Assembly (NCBI GenBank): GCA_025267735.1
Contig: CM046307.1
Location: forward strand, 39,286,034 to 39,350,033
Length of the DNA stretch: 64,000 nucleotides
Reading direction: 5' to 3'
Origin: Mactra quadrangularis
Taxonomy: Eukaryota; Mollusca; Bivalvia; Venerida; Mactridae
This document shows positions 35,825-49,400 of this stretch, piece by piece. The position numbers and the translations under genes were made by a program. The notes under the pieces were generated by a model. It was not told the origin of the DNA, did no database searches, and saw nothing but the letters and a program-made list of their open reading frames with translations. Numbering within the stretch: the first letter of the stretch is position 1; the number at the start of each line of letters is the position of its first letter.

Positions 35825-36544
35825 ATGAACTATACACTGCAGACCTATTGGCGGACAGGTAGAAATAATGTAATCATAAGAATAATATGACCTGACATTA
35901 AGCAAATCTAAGAGAATATTTCTGGGTAGTAAAACAATATACATAGTAATTATACACTGATGTTAGATAAGACATTAAGTGAAGTTCTTAAAACCAGAAA
36001 CTTTTATTCAAGTAGGTCTGAATATTTAAAGAATCAAAGGTTATATACATCTCTTAAAATAGATTTACTGATTGGAGCAGGAAGTTTAATGGCAATGGGA
36101 GGGACACATTTAAAGGAAAAAGGGGGTCCAAAGACAAAGACTTTATTTGATCAATTTTTCTAAGATAACTTGACAGTGTTTGAAGTTTAAAGCACTTCCT
36201 CTCAACTAAAGTTGCCATTTGAACCAAAGCATTCATTGAATGAATTTTTCAATGGTAATGAAAGTGTTTAACAAAAAGCCAACAGGTTTGCTGTCCCTCT
36301 ACAAGAGTTGCTATTTGATTAGTAAAAGTCAGGATGACAGTATCATACTTCATTGAATATGTTAACTAACTTAAGATAGAAACTATCAGCTAATTAATAA
36401 CCAATTACACTTGATGTAATTCTTTTTTAATTAGATTTTAGATTTAAATTAAGATTTTACCTAATTGCTTAACCTAATTGCTAATTATCTATTTGAATAA
36501 TGACATTATCTAACACCATGTTGTTGCATTTGAACTTTAAAAGG
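35825..36544. other. AT-rich sequence without recognised features
   Basis: Two overlapping short frames on opposite strands near 35960-36240 have no supporting signals. Confidence 0.4.
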
Positions 36545-36810
36545 AAATGCCCGATGAGTAGGTCATTTTACAGCGTCCAGCACACTTAACCTAGCTTTCC
36601 TGGACCCTTGTCTATAACCAGTACTCACCTACCCATCTACAAGGCCGTAAATTTCTCCATATACAATATTAATGGAAGAAAATTGACATTATTGTCAAAT
36701 TTTCATGAAAGGGTATAACCTCCCGTGTGAGATTCGAACTCGTAGCCCCTTTGGGACAAGAGATTCCAAATCCTGGCGCCAACCAACTGCGCTTTTGGCC
36801 TGGGTTAAGC
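36545..36810 (-). mobile_element. SINE family B, copy 3
   Basis: This is a reverse-strand copy. Its left edge has the 3' body (CTAGCTTTCCTGGACCCTTG, then TATAACCAGTACTCACC), and its right edge has the tRNA-like head (CCAACCAACTGCGC, complement of the box A region). Box B is visible as GAGATTCGAACTC. Confidence 0.85.
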
Positions 36811-39001
36811 ACCATCAGTCATTGTCTTGTTGAGCACTTAGCCTCAAACCACTCAAAGTCCACAACAAGTGAAATTTAGTTTGAGCTTGTGAAAATAACA
36901 ACTGTAAGTCCATATAGTCAGACTAGTTGATAATTCTATCATTTGTTTTAAACATAATAAATTCAGGCTGGTGTTCACAGAAACTTAAGGCAATGACTGG
37001 TACAAAAAAGCCCCTATCAGTTCAAATGTCCTAACTTTTATAAAAATATTAATATTTCAGTCATAATAGAAACCTAGACCTATTAATCAAGAATCATAAT
37101 GCAGAGCTCACGGTTTGGGAGAATAATGCAAGTATTGTGAAGAGATATCTCATAACATCAATTGGTAAAATAAATCACATAATAAACTGCTTGAAAATCA
37201 AGTTTTCATAAATCATGACAAAATACAAGACATTTAGTATTAAGATCAAGCCGCAGGGTGTAAGATCATTGCTGAAATACATTAACTATTGCTGACAAGT
37301 GCTTCTTGATGTTGGAACATGAAACATGATCAATTTGTCAAATTTCAGAACATGGGTAATCCTTGATAATCAGGTAAATGAAGGGAGTATTATAACATAG
37401 TGATGGCTCAGTGCAGAACTAGTCTAACTAAATTATAAATAAAGAAGAATTTAGACAAGTTTTGTGCCGAGACATGGATATAATAAGAGTGTTTTGAGAT
37501 AAGTCACATCAAGTGATTTGTCTAAAACTAATAGCCGCATTCATTACATCATATTCTACAAGCAAGATTGCATATCGTACACAGTTTTCACGCCTCTTAA
37601 AGTATGATTATCTATCTATCAGTTACCCATGTCGGACATTTTGTCATTAATATCGGCTTACAAATAACTCAGTTCTAAAATCCTCAATGATTTTCCAGAC
37701 AACCAGACAAAAAACTTTTTTACTTAAATCGTAAAATATTGCAAGCAAAGCGTGACAAATCAAATTGGGGGGTTCCAGACAATATTACATTTATTACAAC
37801 ATTAACAATATCATCTATACAAGATATAGCATTAATATCAAGAAATTTGTTACCATGGGGAATAATAAATCACATTGTATCACATTATACTTCCTATACG
37901 AGTGACTAACTTCCAGCAATATGGAGTTATATACCAGTAATGATGACCATGACAACAATAGATTAAGTAGGAACTAGAATGTTATGATAAACAAGAGCTC
38001 CGCTGGGCGGGGCATTATACGCCCGTGTGCAGTCCATGCTGTGTTCTATCTCATATGAAGTCCCTGTGACCTTGACCAATGACCCCGGGATCTCAGAATA
38101 GGTCCCATCCTTAACTGGAAGGCTATCCAAAGCAAAGATTTTGAAACCTAGGTACAGCCATGCTTGAGTTATCACCGACACAAAGTTTTCCCATACAAAC
38201 TTCCAGTGACCTTGACCCTGGGGCCTCAGAACCAAAAATACCAAAGGGCTATCAACACATTACATCTTGACAAATGGGCTGATTCACATAAAATTTGGTT
38301 AACCTAGGTACAATCATTGTTTAGTTATTGTTCGAACAAGGGTTTTCCATATGATGCCCCTGTGACCTTGACCTTTGACCCAGTTTTGACCCAAAACCAA
38401 TTGGGAACATCCTTGACACATGGGCTACCCTCACATAAAATTTGGTGAACTAAAGTCATGTTACTTATTAAATATAGCATTATTTCCATTGTTTGCCATT
38501 TTGACTTTATTAACATATTTATTGAACATTTGAAGTCACTGCTTGGTAATTTGATATCTTCTGGATGATGGTTTAAACTTGACCCAGGGGCCCCAAAACC
38601 AATAGGGAACATCCTTGACCCATGGGCTACTCTCACATGAAATTTGGTGAACCTAGGCGCAGTCATTGTTGAGTTACTACACGGACAATGTTTTTCAATA
38701 TGATGCCCCTGTGACCTTGACCTTTGACCCAGGGGCCCCAAAACCTATAGGAGATAACCTTGACACTTGGGCTACTCTCACATAAAAATTTGTGAACCTA
38801 GGTACATTGGTGGTTCAGTTATTGTCTGGACTAGGTTTTTCGATATGATGCCTCTGTGACCTTGACCTTTGGGCCTGGTGCACCAAAACCTATTGGGAAC
38901 ATCCTTGACACAAGGGCTACATTCACATAAAATTTTGTGAACCTAGGTACAGTCGTTGATGAGTTATTGTCCGAACAAGGTTTTTCAATATGATGCCCCT
39001 G

Positions 39002-40931
39002 TGACCTTGACCTTTGACCTAGGAGCCCCAAAACCAATAGGGCATATCCTTAACACAAGGGCTACCCTCACATAAAATTTGGTGAACCTAGGTACATTGG
39101 TGGTTCAGTTATTGCCTGGACAAGTGTTTCATTGTTTGCCATTTTGACTTTATTAACATATTGATTGAACATTTGAAGTCACAGCTTGGTAATTTGATAT
39201 CTTCTGGTTGAAGGTTTAAACTTGACCTGTTTATTCAAAACTGATAAGGTATATCCTTGACACATGGGCTACTCTCACATGAAATTTGGTGAACCTAGGT
39301 ACACTCATTGTTGAGTTATTACCCGGACAATGTTTTTCAATATGATGCCACTGTGACCTTGACCTTTGACCCAGGGGCCCCAAAATCGATAGGGCATATC
39401 CTTGACACATGGGCTACTCTCAGATAAATTTTGGTGAACCTAGGTACATTGGTGGTTCAGTTATTGCCTGGACAAAGTTTTTCCATATTATGCCACTGTG
39501 ACCTTGACCTTTGAACCTGGGGCCCCATAAACCTATAGGGCACATCCTTGACACATGGGCTACCTTCACATGAAATTTGGTGAACCTAGGTACAGTCATT
39601 GATGAGTCATTGTCCGAACAAGGTTTTTCAATATGATGCCCCTGTGACCTTTACCTTTGACCTAGGAGCCCCAAAACCAATAGGGCATACCCTTAACACA
39701 AGGGCTACCCTCACATAAAATTTGGTGAACCTAGGTACATTGGTGGTTCAGTTATTGCCTGGACAAGTGTTTCATTGTTTGCCATTTTGACTTTATTAAC
39801 ATATTGATTGAACATTTGAAGTCACAGCTTGGTAATTTGATATCTTCTGGTTGAAGGTTTAAACTTAACCTGTTTCCTCAAAACTGATAAGGTATATCCT
39901 TGACACATGGGCTACTCTCACATGAAATTTGGTGAACCTAGGTACACTCATTGTTGAGTTATTACCCGGACAATGTTTTTCAATATGATGCCACTGTGAC
40001 CTTGACCTTTGACCCAGGGGCCCCAAAATCGATAGGGCATATCCTTGACACATGGGCTACTCTCAGATAAAATTTGGTGAACCTAGGTACATTGCTGGTT
40101 CAGTTATTGTCCATACAAATTTTTTCCATATTATGCCACTGTGACCTTGACCTTTGAACCTGGGGCCCCATAAACCTATAGGGCACATCCTTGACACATG
40201 GGCTACCTTCACATGAAATTTGGTGAACCTAGGTACAGTCATTGATGAGTCATTGTCCGAACAAGGTTTTTCAATATGATGCCCCTGTGACCTTGACCTT
40301 TGACCTAGGAGCCCCAAAACCAATAGGGCATACCCTTAACACAAGGGCTACCCTCACATAAAATTTGGTGAACCTAGGTACATTGGTGGTTCAGTTATTG
40401 CCTGGACAAGTGTTTCATTGTTTGCCATTTTGACTTTATCAACATATTGATTGAACATTTGAAGTCACAGCTTGGTAATTTGATATCTTCTGGTTGAAGG
40501 TTTAAACTCAACCTGTTTCCTCAAAACTGATAAGGTATATCCCTGACACATGGGCTACTCTCACATGAAATTTGGTGAACCTAGGTACACTCATTGTTGA
40601 GTTATTACCCGGACAATGTTTTTCAATATGATGCCACTGTGACCTTGACCTTTGACCCAGGGGCCCCAAAATCAATAGGGCATATCCTTGACACATGGGC
40701 TACTCTCAGATAAAATTTGGTGAACCTAGGTACATTGCTGGTTCAGTTATTGCCTGGACAAAGTTTTTCCATATTATGCCACTGTGACCTTGACCTTTGA
40801 ACCTGGGGCCCCATAAACCTATAGGGCACATCCTTGACACATGGGCTACCTTCACATAAAATTTGGTGAACCTAGGTACAGTCGTTGTTGAGTTATGGTC
40901 CGGACAAGGTTTTTCAATATGATGTCCCTGT
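39002..40931. repeat. Roughly 643-bp higher-order repeat inside the pearl-like element, about three copies
   Basis: Core motifs at 39002, 39644 and 40288, and at 39353, 39997 and 40640, are spaced 642-644 bp apart. Each block holds three ~146-bp units plus one long variant unit. Copies are nearly identical over long stretches, so the amplification is recent. Confidence 0.85.
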
Positions 40932-41350
40932 GACCTTGACCTTTGACCCAGGGGCCCCAAAACCGATCGGGGACATCCTTGACACATGGGCTACTCTCAC
41001 ATAAAATTTGGTGAACCTAGGTAGATTGGTTGTTAAGTTATTGTCAGGACAAGTTTTTTTCCCATATGATGCCACTGTGACCTTGACCTTTGACCCAGGG
41101 GCCCCAAAACCAATAGGGAACATCTTTGACACATGGGCTACTTTTACATTAAATTTGGTGAACCTAGGTACATTGGTGGTTCAGTTATTGTCCGGACAAG
41201 ATTTACCTATTTTGAGTCCCAGTGACCTTGACCTTTAACCCTGGGGTCTCAAAATCAATAGGGAACCTCCTCCACCCAAGGGCTATCCACACATAAAATT
41301 TGAGGAACCTAGGTATATCCTTTCTTAAGTTATCATCCGGACAAGCAATT

Positions 41351-41391
41351 GTCCACGGACGGACAGACGGACAGACGGACAGACGGACAAC
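41351..41391 (+). repeat. ACGG/ACAG microsatellite of the pearl-like element
   Basis: GGACGGACAGACGGACAGAC repeats in an 8-base pattern immediately inside the right terminus. Confidence 0.9.
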
Positions 41392-41558
41392 AGCATAACA
41401 TAATACGACCGTTTTTTCAAAACGGGCGTATAAAAATTATCAAACTTATCAAAAATAATTATATGAGCCCCACAGGCATCTATCTTTCATTTTTGGGTCT
41501 TATCTTTATATGGAATTATATGCTCATGAAAAAACATAGATTACAAAAACAAGAGGAG

Positions 41559-41730
41559 CCTGGGTTGCGGTAAGGTCATACCCTTTACATGAGTTGCCGG
41601 CCTTGTGTAGGGTAGGGTAAGTCAGTACTGGTGATAGCAAAGTGTCCAGGAAACCTTTAGTAGGAAGAGCTGGCCATCGTATATATAACCTAAACATGTG
41701 TTGAATACGACGTTAAAATCAATTAAAAAA
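41559..41730 (+). mobile_element. SINE family C, 5'-truncated copy
   Basis: It contains CATACCCTTTACATGAGTTG, then CCAGGAAACC, TAGTAGGAAGAGCTGGCC, and GTTGAATACGACGTTAAA with an A-rich tail. The tRNA-like head is missing. It lies about 120 bp right of the pearl-like element. Confidence 0.78.
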
Positions 41731-42325
41731 TATATATAAAAAATACAAACAACAAGAAAAGACTGGATATTCCTTTGAATAATGTTGCTCTGCTGACTTT
41801 ACAACATTTTACATACTGGTATAATATAAGACCTCAACTTTTATAAAGTAGCCTAGTTTTTCATTTTGCCTTAGTTTATTCTTAAAATTGAGTAAGACTT
41901 TGAAAAGACAACAGTACCTTAACAAGCACTTATTGGCAAGATTTTTCTGAGCATTGTCATTTTCTCTGTTTCAGCAAATTACTGACAGTTGACTATTTTA
42001 TAGTTGCCTACCAACATAATGTTCTGCTTCTGACTTGTCCAATAAATATTTCATTATGCTATTTGTAACATCTACATAAATCAAACAACACAAAATAGAA
42101 GCCATCTCCAGTTGCCTTTGAAGTTTTATTTATCATTGGTAAGGGTTTCTTTATTGTCAGCATGCATAAAAGACAAGTTTGTTTCAGGGAGATTCCAAGA
42201 ATTATTACCTTAGATCAATACACTGATCAATTTTAACTTGTTAGATATATAACAATCATGGTTTATTTCATGCTTTACTGATACTGTCACATTATTCAAT
42301 GAAAATATACGATGAAAAAATGAAT

Positions 42326-42464
42326 TTAATTATGTAGGGCAGTTTTGAGTCAATGATGAAAGTATTTGCTTAGTAGTTGGTTAATAGCTAAATCCAGAGA
42401 TTTGGCCTTTCGAGGAGGAGAGAGTAGGTTGACTACAGCGTTTAACCTAACAAAAAAAAAATAT
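42326..42464 (+). mobile_element. SINE family D, 5'-truncated copy
   Basis: TATGTAGGGCAGTTTTGAGT, CTTAGTAGTTGGTTAATAGC and AAATCCAGAGATTTGGCC are followed by GCGTTTAACC and a poly-A tail. This is the plus-strand counterpart of 13611-13770. Confidence 0.78.
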
Positions 42465-43138
42465 TTAAGATTCAAACAATGTTACAATGAATCCACATAA
42501 TTTGTGAGCTTAGAATGTATCACATATTTTGGACCAAAGCAAACAACAATTTCACCAAAGACACCAAAAACAATTTTAAGAATGCTAACATTGGCCACCA
42601 AGGCATCCAAAATGCTTCATAATCAAATTAAAACATCAAATAAAAAACTTCAACATTTTCGAAACAAAATTCCAGTTAATTATGATAAAAACAGAAAAAA
42701 TATTAGAATTCAACTGAGAACTGTGAATATGATTTAACCCTTTAGCAAGTAATATGACCCCCTCCATATCAGTGTTTACCTTACAAGCATGTAATAGGTG
42801 TTCACATGCTATATGTTATCTTAACTGATATTTCTTGACGCAAAAGTTAAAATATTTTATCCACTGACTGTTCCAAGACTCACATCTTGAAGTAGTTAAC
42901 ATTGCCAGTAAACTTCAAGAAGTAAGACAAACTATCCTGGAAAATAGATTGCTAAATAATTGAAATTTTATGATAAATTAAATGTCTGACCCTATGATTA
43001 TACCATTATACAACAGACAGCGTAAACAACTAAGACAATGTGAACCTGTATGATAAAAAGAATATCAGGAGATGATGCTTACATGCTTAGACTCAAAACA
43101 GACTTTAAAGCTGATGGCTCTAAGATTTCAATTAAGAA

Positions 43139-43705
43139 TATCAACATTTTTATAACTCCATTCTTTGAAAAAACATACTTAACTTGTCAACATTTTTATA
43201 ACTCCATTCTTTGAAAAAACCTACTTAACTTGTCAACATTTTTATAACTCCATTCTTTGAAAAAACATACTTAACTTGTCAACATTTTTATAACTCCTTT
43301 CTTTGAAAAAAACATACTTAACTTGTCAACATTTTTATAACTCCATTCTTTGAAAAAAAACCTACTTAACTTGTCAACATTTTTATAACTCCAGTCTTAG
43401 AAAAAAACATACTTAACTTGTCAACATTTTTATAACTCCATTCTTTGAAAAAAACATACTTAACTTGTCAACATTTTTATAACTCCATTCTTTGAAAAAA
43501 ACATACTTAACTTGTCAATATTTTTATAACTCCATTCTTTGAAAAAACATACTTAACTTGTCAATATTTTTATAACTCTATTCTTTGAAAAAAACATACT
43601 TAACTTGTCAATAGTTTTATAACTCCATTCTTTGAAAAAACATACTTAACTTGTAAACATTTTTATAACTCCATTCTTTGAAAAAAAACAACATACTCAA
43701 CTTGG
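43139..43705. repeat. 46-48 bp minisatellite, about 12 copies
   Basis: Units of TCAACATTTTTATAACTCCA, TTCTTTGAAAAAA and CATACTTAACTTG differ mainly in the length of the A run (6-9) and a few substitutions. Confidence 0.95.
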
Positions 43706-44427
43706 TTCTACTCTGGTAGGAATACTTTAAGCACATGATTATTATTTTTTCCTTTTTCTTTTGCTCTTACTTGTTTTCATGCTTATGTACCTGTTTTACT
43801 ATGTTTTCATGATATTTGTTCATTTCTTTCAATTTCATTATTATATTATATTGTCTTTTCATTGTAAATATTGTGGAGGCTCTCAGGGAAGACCAGGCCC
43901 AACTGAGTTGCCTCATTAAAAAAAGTTATAAATATTATTACTATTATTACTCTCAAAATTGTAATAAAACATTTTAGCAGCTGAGTAAAGCAGTTTTCTG
44001 ATACAATGTCACAATCTATAGGCCAGTTTGCATTAAAATATTAAGAATTTAATTTCATAGAACAGTTATAGACACACACAGATATTTTAAAAACATAAAA
44101 ACAACCAAACCTGTTAACAGGAAGCTTCAAGTATCCTATTTTAATTTGTTTATTGTCTAAAACAAACATGCTTTTCTCTAGTGGTGTTATGTAAATGAAA
44201 CAATCAGATTAACATTTGTGTTCACTCTATCACAGGATATATATAAAACTCAATTTCAACAAAATGCAACAAAAATCCAGTGTGTGCAAAAAGCAAAAAC
44301 AACCATTGAATTGTTACATAAAAACAATTACCAACGGCAATATTTGGACAAATATTTAAGCAGTTCAACAGAAACAATACGTTTTTTTTACAATTTAACA
44401 AAAAAGCTAAATCTCTGTAATTCAATA

Positions 44428-44625
44428 GAAATGCCAAAAGCTTTGCAATTGAACAGAAAAGCCAAAAGCTTTGCAATTAAACTGAAATGCCAAAAGCTTT
44501 GGAAATGAACAGAAATGTCAAAAGCTTTACAATTGAACAGATATGCCAAAAGCATTGCAATTGAACAGAAATGCCAAAAGCTTTGCAACTCAACAGAAAT
44601 GCTAAAAGCATTGCAAATCAACATA
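44428..44625. repeat. 28-bp minisatellite, about 7 copies
   Basis: Units are GCCAAAAGCTTTGCAATTGA with ACAGAAAT. Some units have CATTGC in place of CTTTGC. Short frames on both strands are artefacts. Confidence 0.92.
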
Positions 44626-45129
44626 AAGTCAGTATCTTTTTTGTCAGTTGCATCCCTTCTATAAAAAAAGTTTAAAAATCTAAATAACATCACATTGATT
44701 CTTTTGGGCTGTGTGAAAAATCAGAGTCAGTTTCTGATATGTTTGCTTACACCTTCTTATGGAGATCACCTGAAATTCCATAAAGATAAATAACACAACA
44801 ATATCCAAAACAAGGTCATCAACTATCATTAGAAACTATTATATAGGATTATTATCTATTGTAGCATCTATTTATCAGGCTGTAATACAGAACTAATACC
44901 AACCTACATAAACTGCTAATAGCATCTAATAAATGATACTTCAATAGTATAACAACATTGAAAGTTCTCCCACAATATAAATAACCTTGATACAAACAAA
45001 CTGATTACTCAAATAAATCAAAATAGATTTATATATAACTCAGGGTTGACAGTGACAAATTAAACCGTGACATCACTGCAATAATCCCTTTCGTCCATCT
45101 AATATGCTTTATAATATGGTAATAGGTTT

Positions 45130-45690
45130 TTATCTCCACAGAAGTCACATCCAAGCCAATATAAGCTCTTTCATATTAGTCACATCAGTAAGTCAATATA
45201 AACTCTTTAATAGTCACATTCATGCCAATATAAGCTCTTTCATATTAGTCACATCAGTAAGTCAATATAAACTCTTTAATAGTCACATTCAAGCCAATAT
45301 AAACTATTAAATAAGCCACATTTAAAAGCAATATAAACTAAAATATGAGTCACATCCAACCTAATATACACTCTTTAATTGTCACATTTGAAAGCAATAT
45401 AAACTCTTTAATAGTCACAACCAAGCCAATAAAAGCTATCAAATAAGCCACATTTAAAAGCAATATAAACTCTTTAATAGTCACATCCAAGTCAATATAA
45501 ACTATAAAATAAGCCACATTTAAAAGCAATATAAACTAAAATACGAGTCACACCCAACCTAATATACAGTCTTTAATTGTCACTGTGATTTAGAAGCAAC
45601 ATAAATTATTAAAAGTCACATTGAAGCAAATATACACTATTTGTCTTTGACATTCAAAAGCAATATAAATTCTTTAATTATAGCTAACAT
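45130..45690. repeat. Degenerate minisatellite, about 32-36 bp units
   Basis: Units combine AGTCACATTCAAGCCAATAT with AAACTCTTTAAT. Larger blocks are also repeated: AGTCACATCAGTAAGTCAAT twice at about 45178 and 45247, and CAACCTAATATACA at about 45358 and 45553. Confidence 0.88.
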
Positions 45691-46131
45691 AATCCCTTAA
45701 ACACTTGTTTTGTATGATATTCTTATATCCCAAAAGAACATTTCCATTGTGTCTTAATACTGTCCGCCTTAAGGCAAAATGATCATTTATAAGTATATAG
45801 CCATACAGCAACACAGTAGAAAATGATAACTTAATGCAGGTTGATTCTCATGCAAATATGAATAATTGATCACATTATTGATATGCCATAATTCAAACTC
45901 ATTTCAACATTAAACATTAGTGTAGAAAACTTAACCCTTAAAAAGTTCAATAACAACATAAAAGAAGTGTTTATGGTATCAACAGTAAGTTTTATGACCT
46001 TGTTAATCTATAATCAATAATAACAACACCAACTCTTATAACATCAACAACATACATGTAGATCAATTCCCTGACATACTTTTACAGCCATTACTAGCTA
46101 CTTGCAAATATCTTACTTTAAAAATCATACA

Positions 46132-46470
46132 GTGCATTCCGAAAGTTCCTGGACAAATATAATTTTGAGACATACTTATCATGCATACTCAAAGTGATTT
46201 AAATCTAATCTAAGCTTACTTATATATCACGGGCTTAGCGGAAAACAGTCATAACTCGATGTAAGAAAAGAGTGAGTAACAATCATTTTGCACTAAACCC
46301 ATGATACATGTATCATAGTGTAAATCAAATACTGATAAACTAATTAATGCTAATTATGGAGTTTCCTCAGATGTCTTTGTTTCCATGGAAAAATGGGAAT
46401 TGTTAATCTTAAAAACAGGAATTGTCCAAGGGACATTTGGAGGGAACAGTATGTCTAGAACTGTCATTGG
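46132..46470 (+). repeat. Interspersed repeat family P, interrupted by a family G MITE
   Basis: GTGCATTCCGAAAGTTCCTG, GACAAATATAATTTTGAGAC and CATGCATACTC precede the MITE. Then AAATCAAATACTGATAAAC, TAATTAATGCTAATTATGGA and GAGGGAACAGTATG follow, collinear with 62345-62640. Confidence 0.45.
46226..46305. mobile_element. Palindromic MITE, family G, copy 5
   Basis: ATCACGGGCTTAGCGGAAAA and CAGTCATAACTC are mirrored by GAGTAACAATCATTTTGC and ACTAAACCCATGAT. Pairing extends into ATCA/TGAT at the edges. Confidence 0.75.
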
Positions 46471-49400
46471 GCTCAAAGCATATCACTGACATTGATATAT
46501 TGAGAAATGAATATTGACAATACAGTAACATTGATATATATCAATACAATCACTGCAGTACTTTAATACAGACCATTTATTTTGTCATAACAAACTCATA
46601 ATAGATGTATATTTGTCATGAAAGAAATGCAACAATATGCTATCTGTGAAATGGGGCTATTTTGTCAATGGGGGTTCGGTCAATGTTTTAGACCAATCCC
46701 TTCACATTATGACAGCGTACATGTTTTCCCTCATGAAAGATTCGGTTCCCCATGCAAATTTTGACACTTATTTTATTTAACTACCGGGTATATAGGCTTT
46801 TTTAATCAATATTTCAAAATGCATATTATTAATATAAAAAAAAATTGATAATACATCAATATTGTTAGAATCTATGACAGCTCTATATATGTCTGAAATA
46901 TTTTCGTATCCATCAAGATTGCTTGTAGGTCTTCAGAAACTAAACATGCAAGATGATGGTTTTTTTTGCTTAATTAAGGAAGAAATAAGACAGTTTCTTG
47001 ATGTATTAAGAACTTAGTCACACCAAATTCTATTACTTTTTATCCAATATGGTGACAGTTAACTACTAGTAGATCCTTAGTGGAAAAAAACAACAAGATT
47101 TATCATGGGTATTAACATAGGAAAACTAAAATTATAGCCACAGTAATTACACTAAGAAATTTCTTATTCTTCCATTGTGGACTGAAGCAAGAAAAAAAGA
47201 GATATTTCTTATTTCCATTGTGGCAATGATTTCCAAGGGGTAATGATACAAAACAGATTGTATATAATATCCAACAGTATTGACATTTTTATGTGTTCTA
47301 TTAAGTGTATTTTATAACCAAGATGTTAATGTATAACAAGCAGGAATATTATACGTGTATATTAAATCACTTCAATTCAAGATAATATAAAACTTGATTC
47401 CAAGCAATAGAACAATTCAATAAACAAGAGCAATCACACAAGAAATGACATGTTCAAGCACTTAGTAAACACGACATTTTCATATCTCTGCCTGGAATTG
47501 ACAACCTGACTGACTGCATATTGTACTTCATTACTTCACTGCATGAAATAAAGAAATGAAAGTTGTTGTCCGAACAGGAGTTTCACCAGCAAGCATCATT
47601 ATCTAATCTGTAAAGTTTGGGTCGCTTTAACAATTTTTTGATTGACTGAACTGAAAAGTGGTTGTCCTAGACAACTGGACTTTTATTTTATTAGTTACTT
47701 AGAAAATACAGAATAGTTGGGTAAGGGCACCAGTGCATTAGTTTAAACCTGACAACATGAAGGAATGATAGTCTTAAAAAAACATCAATAATCAAGCCTC
47801 AATCATTTAAAATCTATTTAAACATAAAAACCATGACACAAAAAAAAAAACACATTTGCATTCTTGGTCTTAAACTTTCCCAAGCACTAGCTCAATTCAT
47901 TTAATTGAAGTAAAAGGCAAACAGTTTTTAACTAGCCCAACTATAGAAAAAAAGTATTTTTTGAAGGCATGAATCAATTCAGTTTTACTAGTCCAGCCTT
48001 TAGACTCAAATTGGATGAGAAAATGACTGCACTTAAGTCACAATCACAAATTGGAAAATACACATAATATTGACAAAACAATTACAAGCTAGCCCACCCA
48101 AAAATCAAGAAAATCCATGTCAGTCTTGGAAGATTAAATTTTGGTTAAAATCGAGAACAAATTCTACAAGATTGTTTTTACGTCAAAATCAATTTTCATT
48201 AGAACTTCACTTAAATACTTTCTTAGTGTTAAGTGGAAATGTCAAGCATTTATCGTGAATATTTTATACAGCCTTCAAAGAACCAAGATTGAAAATTTTA
48301 CAAAATTCGTTGATATATATATGAGGCAAGAAAGTACAACCATTGCATCAAAATGCAATTTTCCTTACATATTATGCAAGACTAGTCTTCAATTTATAGT
48401 AAAGATTAACACATTTGTCCCTTTAATTCATTTGTCCATAGCATGATACTTAAAAACTAACTCAGGCAAGTTAAAATAATTTGTTTTATAATTAAAGTTT
48501 AGCTAGTTGATATTTATCCCTCTTACTATTTAACATAATAATTTGTACTAGAGCTGGACAAATTTAAGTCAAAGACTAATTCTATATTCATAAATTAATA
48601 CGACAACTATGAAAACCACAAGCATTAGGCAATTCAAATTAGCAATCAATGTAATTAAAATACTCATTTTCAATAGTCAAGAAGATGACTGTAATTATTA
48701 TAAAACAGTATTATGATAATGAAACATTAAAACTAGATTTTAATTTACATACATATTTTAATCTTTTTTATAATAATAATTAAAATAAAATTTAATTTTA
48801 ATAGAGGCAGTAACAATAAAAATGTATAATTTAGAATGTAAAATTACCATAATAAGCTCCAAGATATGTAGTACTTAACTCCTGATTCATTCACTCAACA
48901 AAAATCTTGTAAACAAGTCCACAGCACATGTTCAAACAACAGAACAGCTTGTAAACACTACAATAGTTTTTTCTGTGTCATGTAAATATATATAGAGTTT
49001 GACACTTATATATCAGTATTACTTTATCAACCCAATGTTAACATATATCCAAACCTAATCAAGGATTGTATTCCAAAAATACACTAAAAAAATCTCTGGC
49101 ACAAATTCAATATTGTAAAAATATCACCACAACAATAGAGCAATGTTCCCAGAATACCAATGTTTACATTAGTACTTAGTACCATGTACAATATTCCCAA
49201 TAACTCGAGCAATCACTTCAGATAAAATGAGATCTGAGCCACTATGTTATCTCAGTTTAAACAAGAACTCTGCAACCCTAGAGAACTATACTATTAACAA
49301 ACCTGATAAATTTCCACAACCTGTGAAGTTTCTTGCCAGTGTCCTATTTCGCTTCTTTATCCAATAATGATAATATAAATATTGAAAATGTTTCAAATTT

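Larger units (their letters stand above)
37989..41436. mobile_element. Large pearl-like element with expanded core repeats
   Basis: The ends carry ATTATACGCCCG (38014-38025) and the inverted CGGGCGTATAAA (41423-41434), with a GC-rich hairpin (GGGC-attatac-GCCC) near the left end. Between them are tandem core units of about 146 bp containing GTGACCTTGACCTTTGACCC, then CATGGGCTACTCTCACAT, then AAATTTGGTGAACCTAGG. Seventeen such motifs occur, at 38067, 38207, 38363, 38712 and so on to 41223. Some units are replaced by a roughly 350-bp variant containing TTTGCCATTTTGACTTTATT. A GGACGGACAGAC microsatellite (about 41351-41391) precedes the right end. Together this matches the published design of pearl elements (terminal repeats, tandem cores, ACGG microsatellite). 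Open frames inside are repeat artefacts. Confidence 0.8.

Noticed and set aside
37963..41238. Many 60-138 codon frames with repeated SRSQGHHIEKH-like peptides
   Set aside because: They are translations of the pearl-like core repeat in its different frames.
43139..45690. CRISPR-like regularly spaced repeats
   Set aside because: The units are contiguous minisatellites without unique spacers, in a eukaryotic context, with no cas genes.
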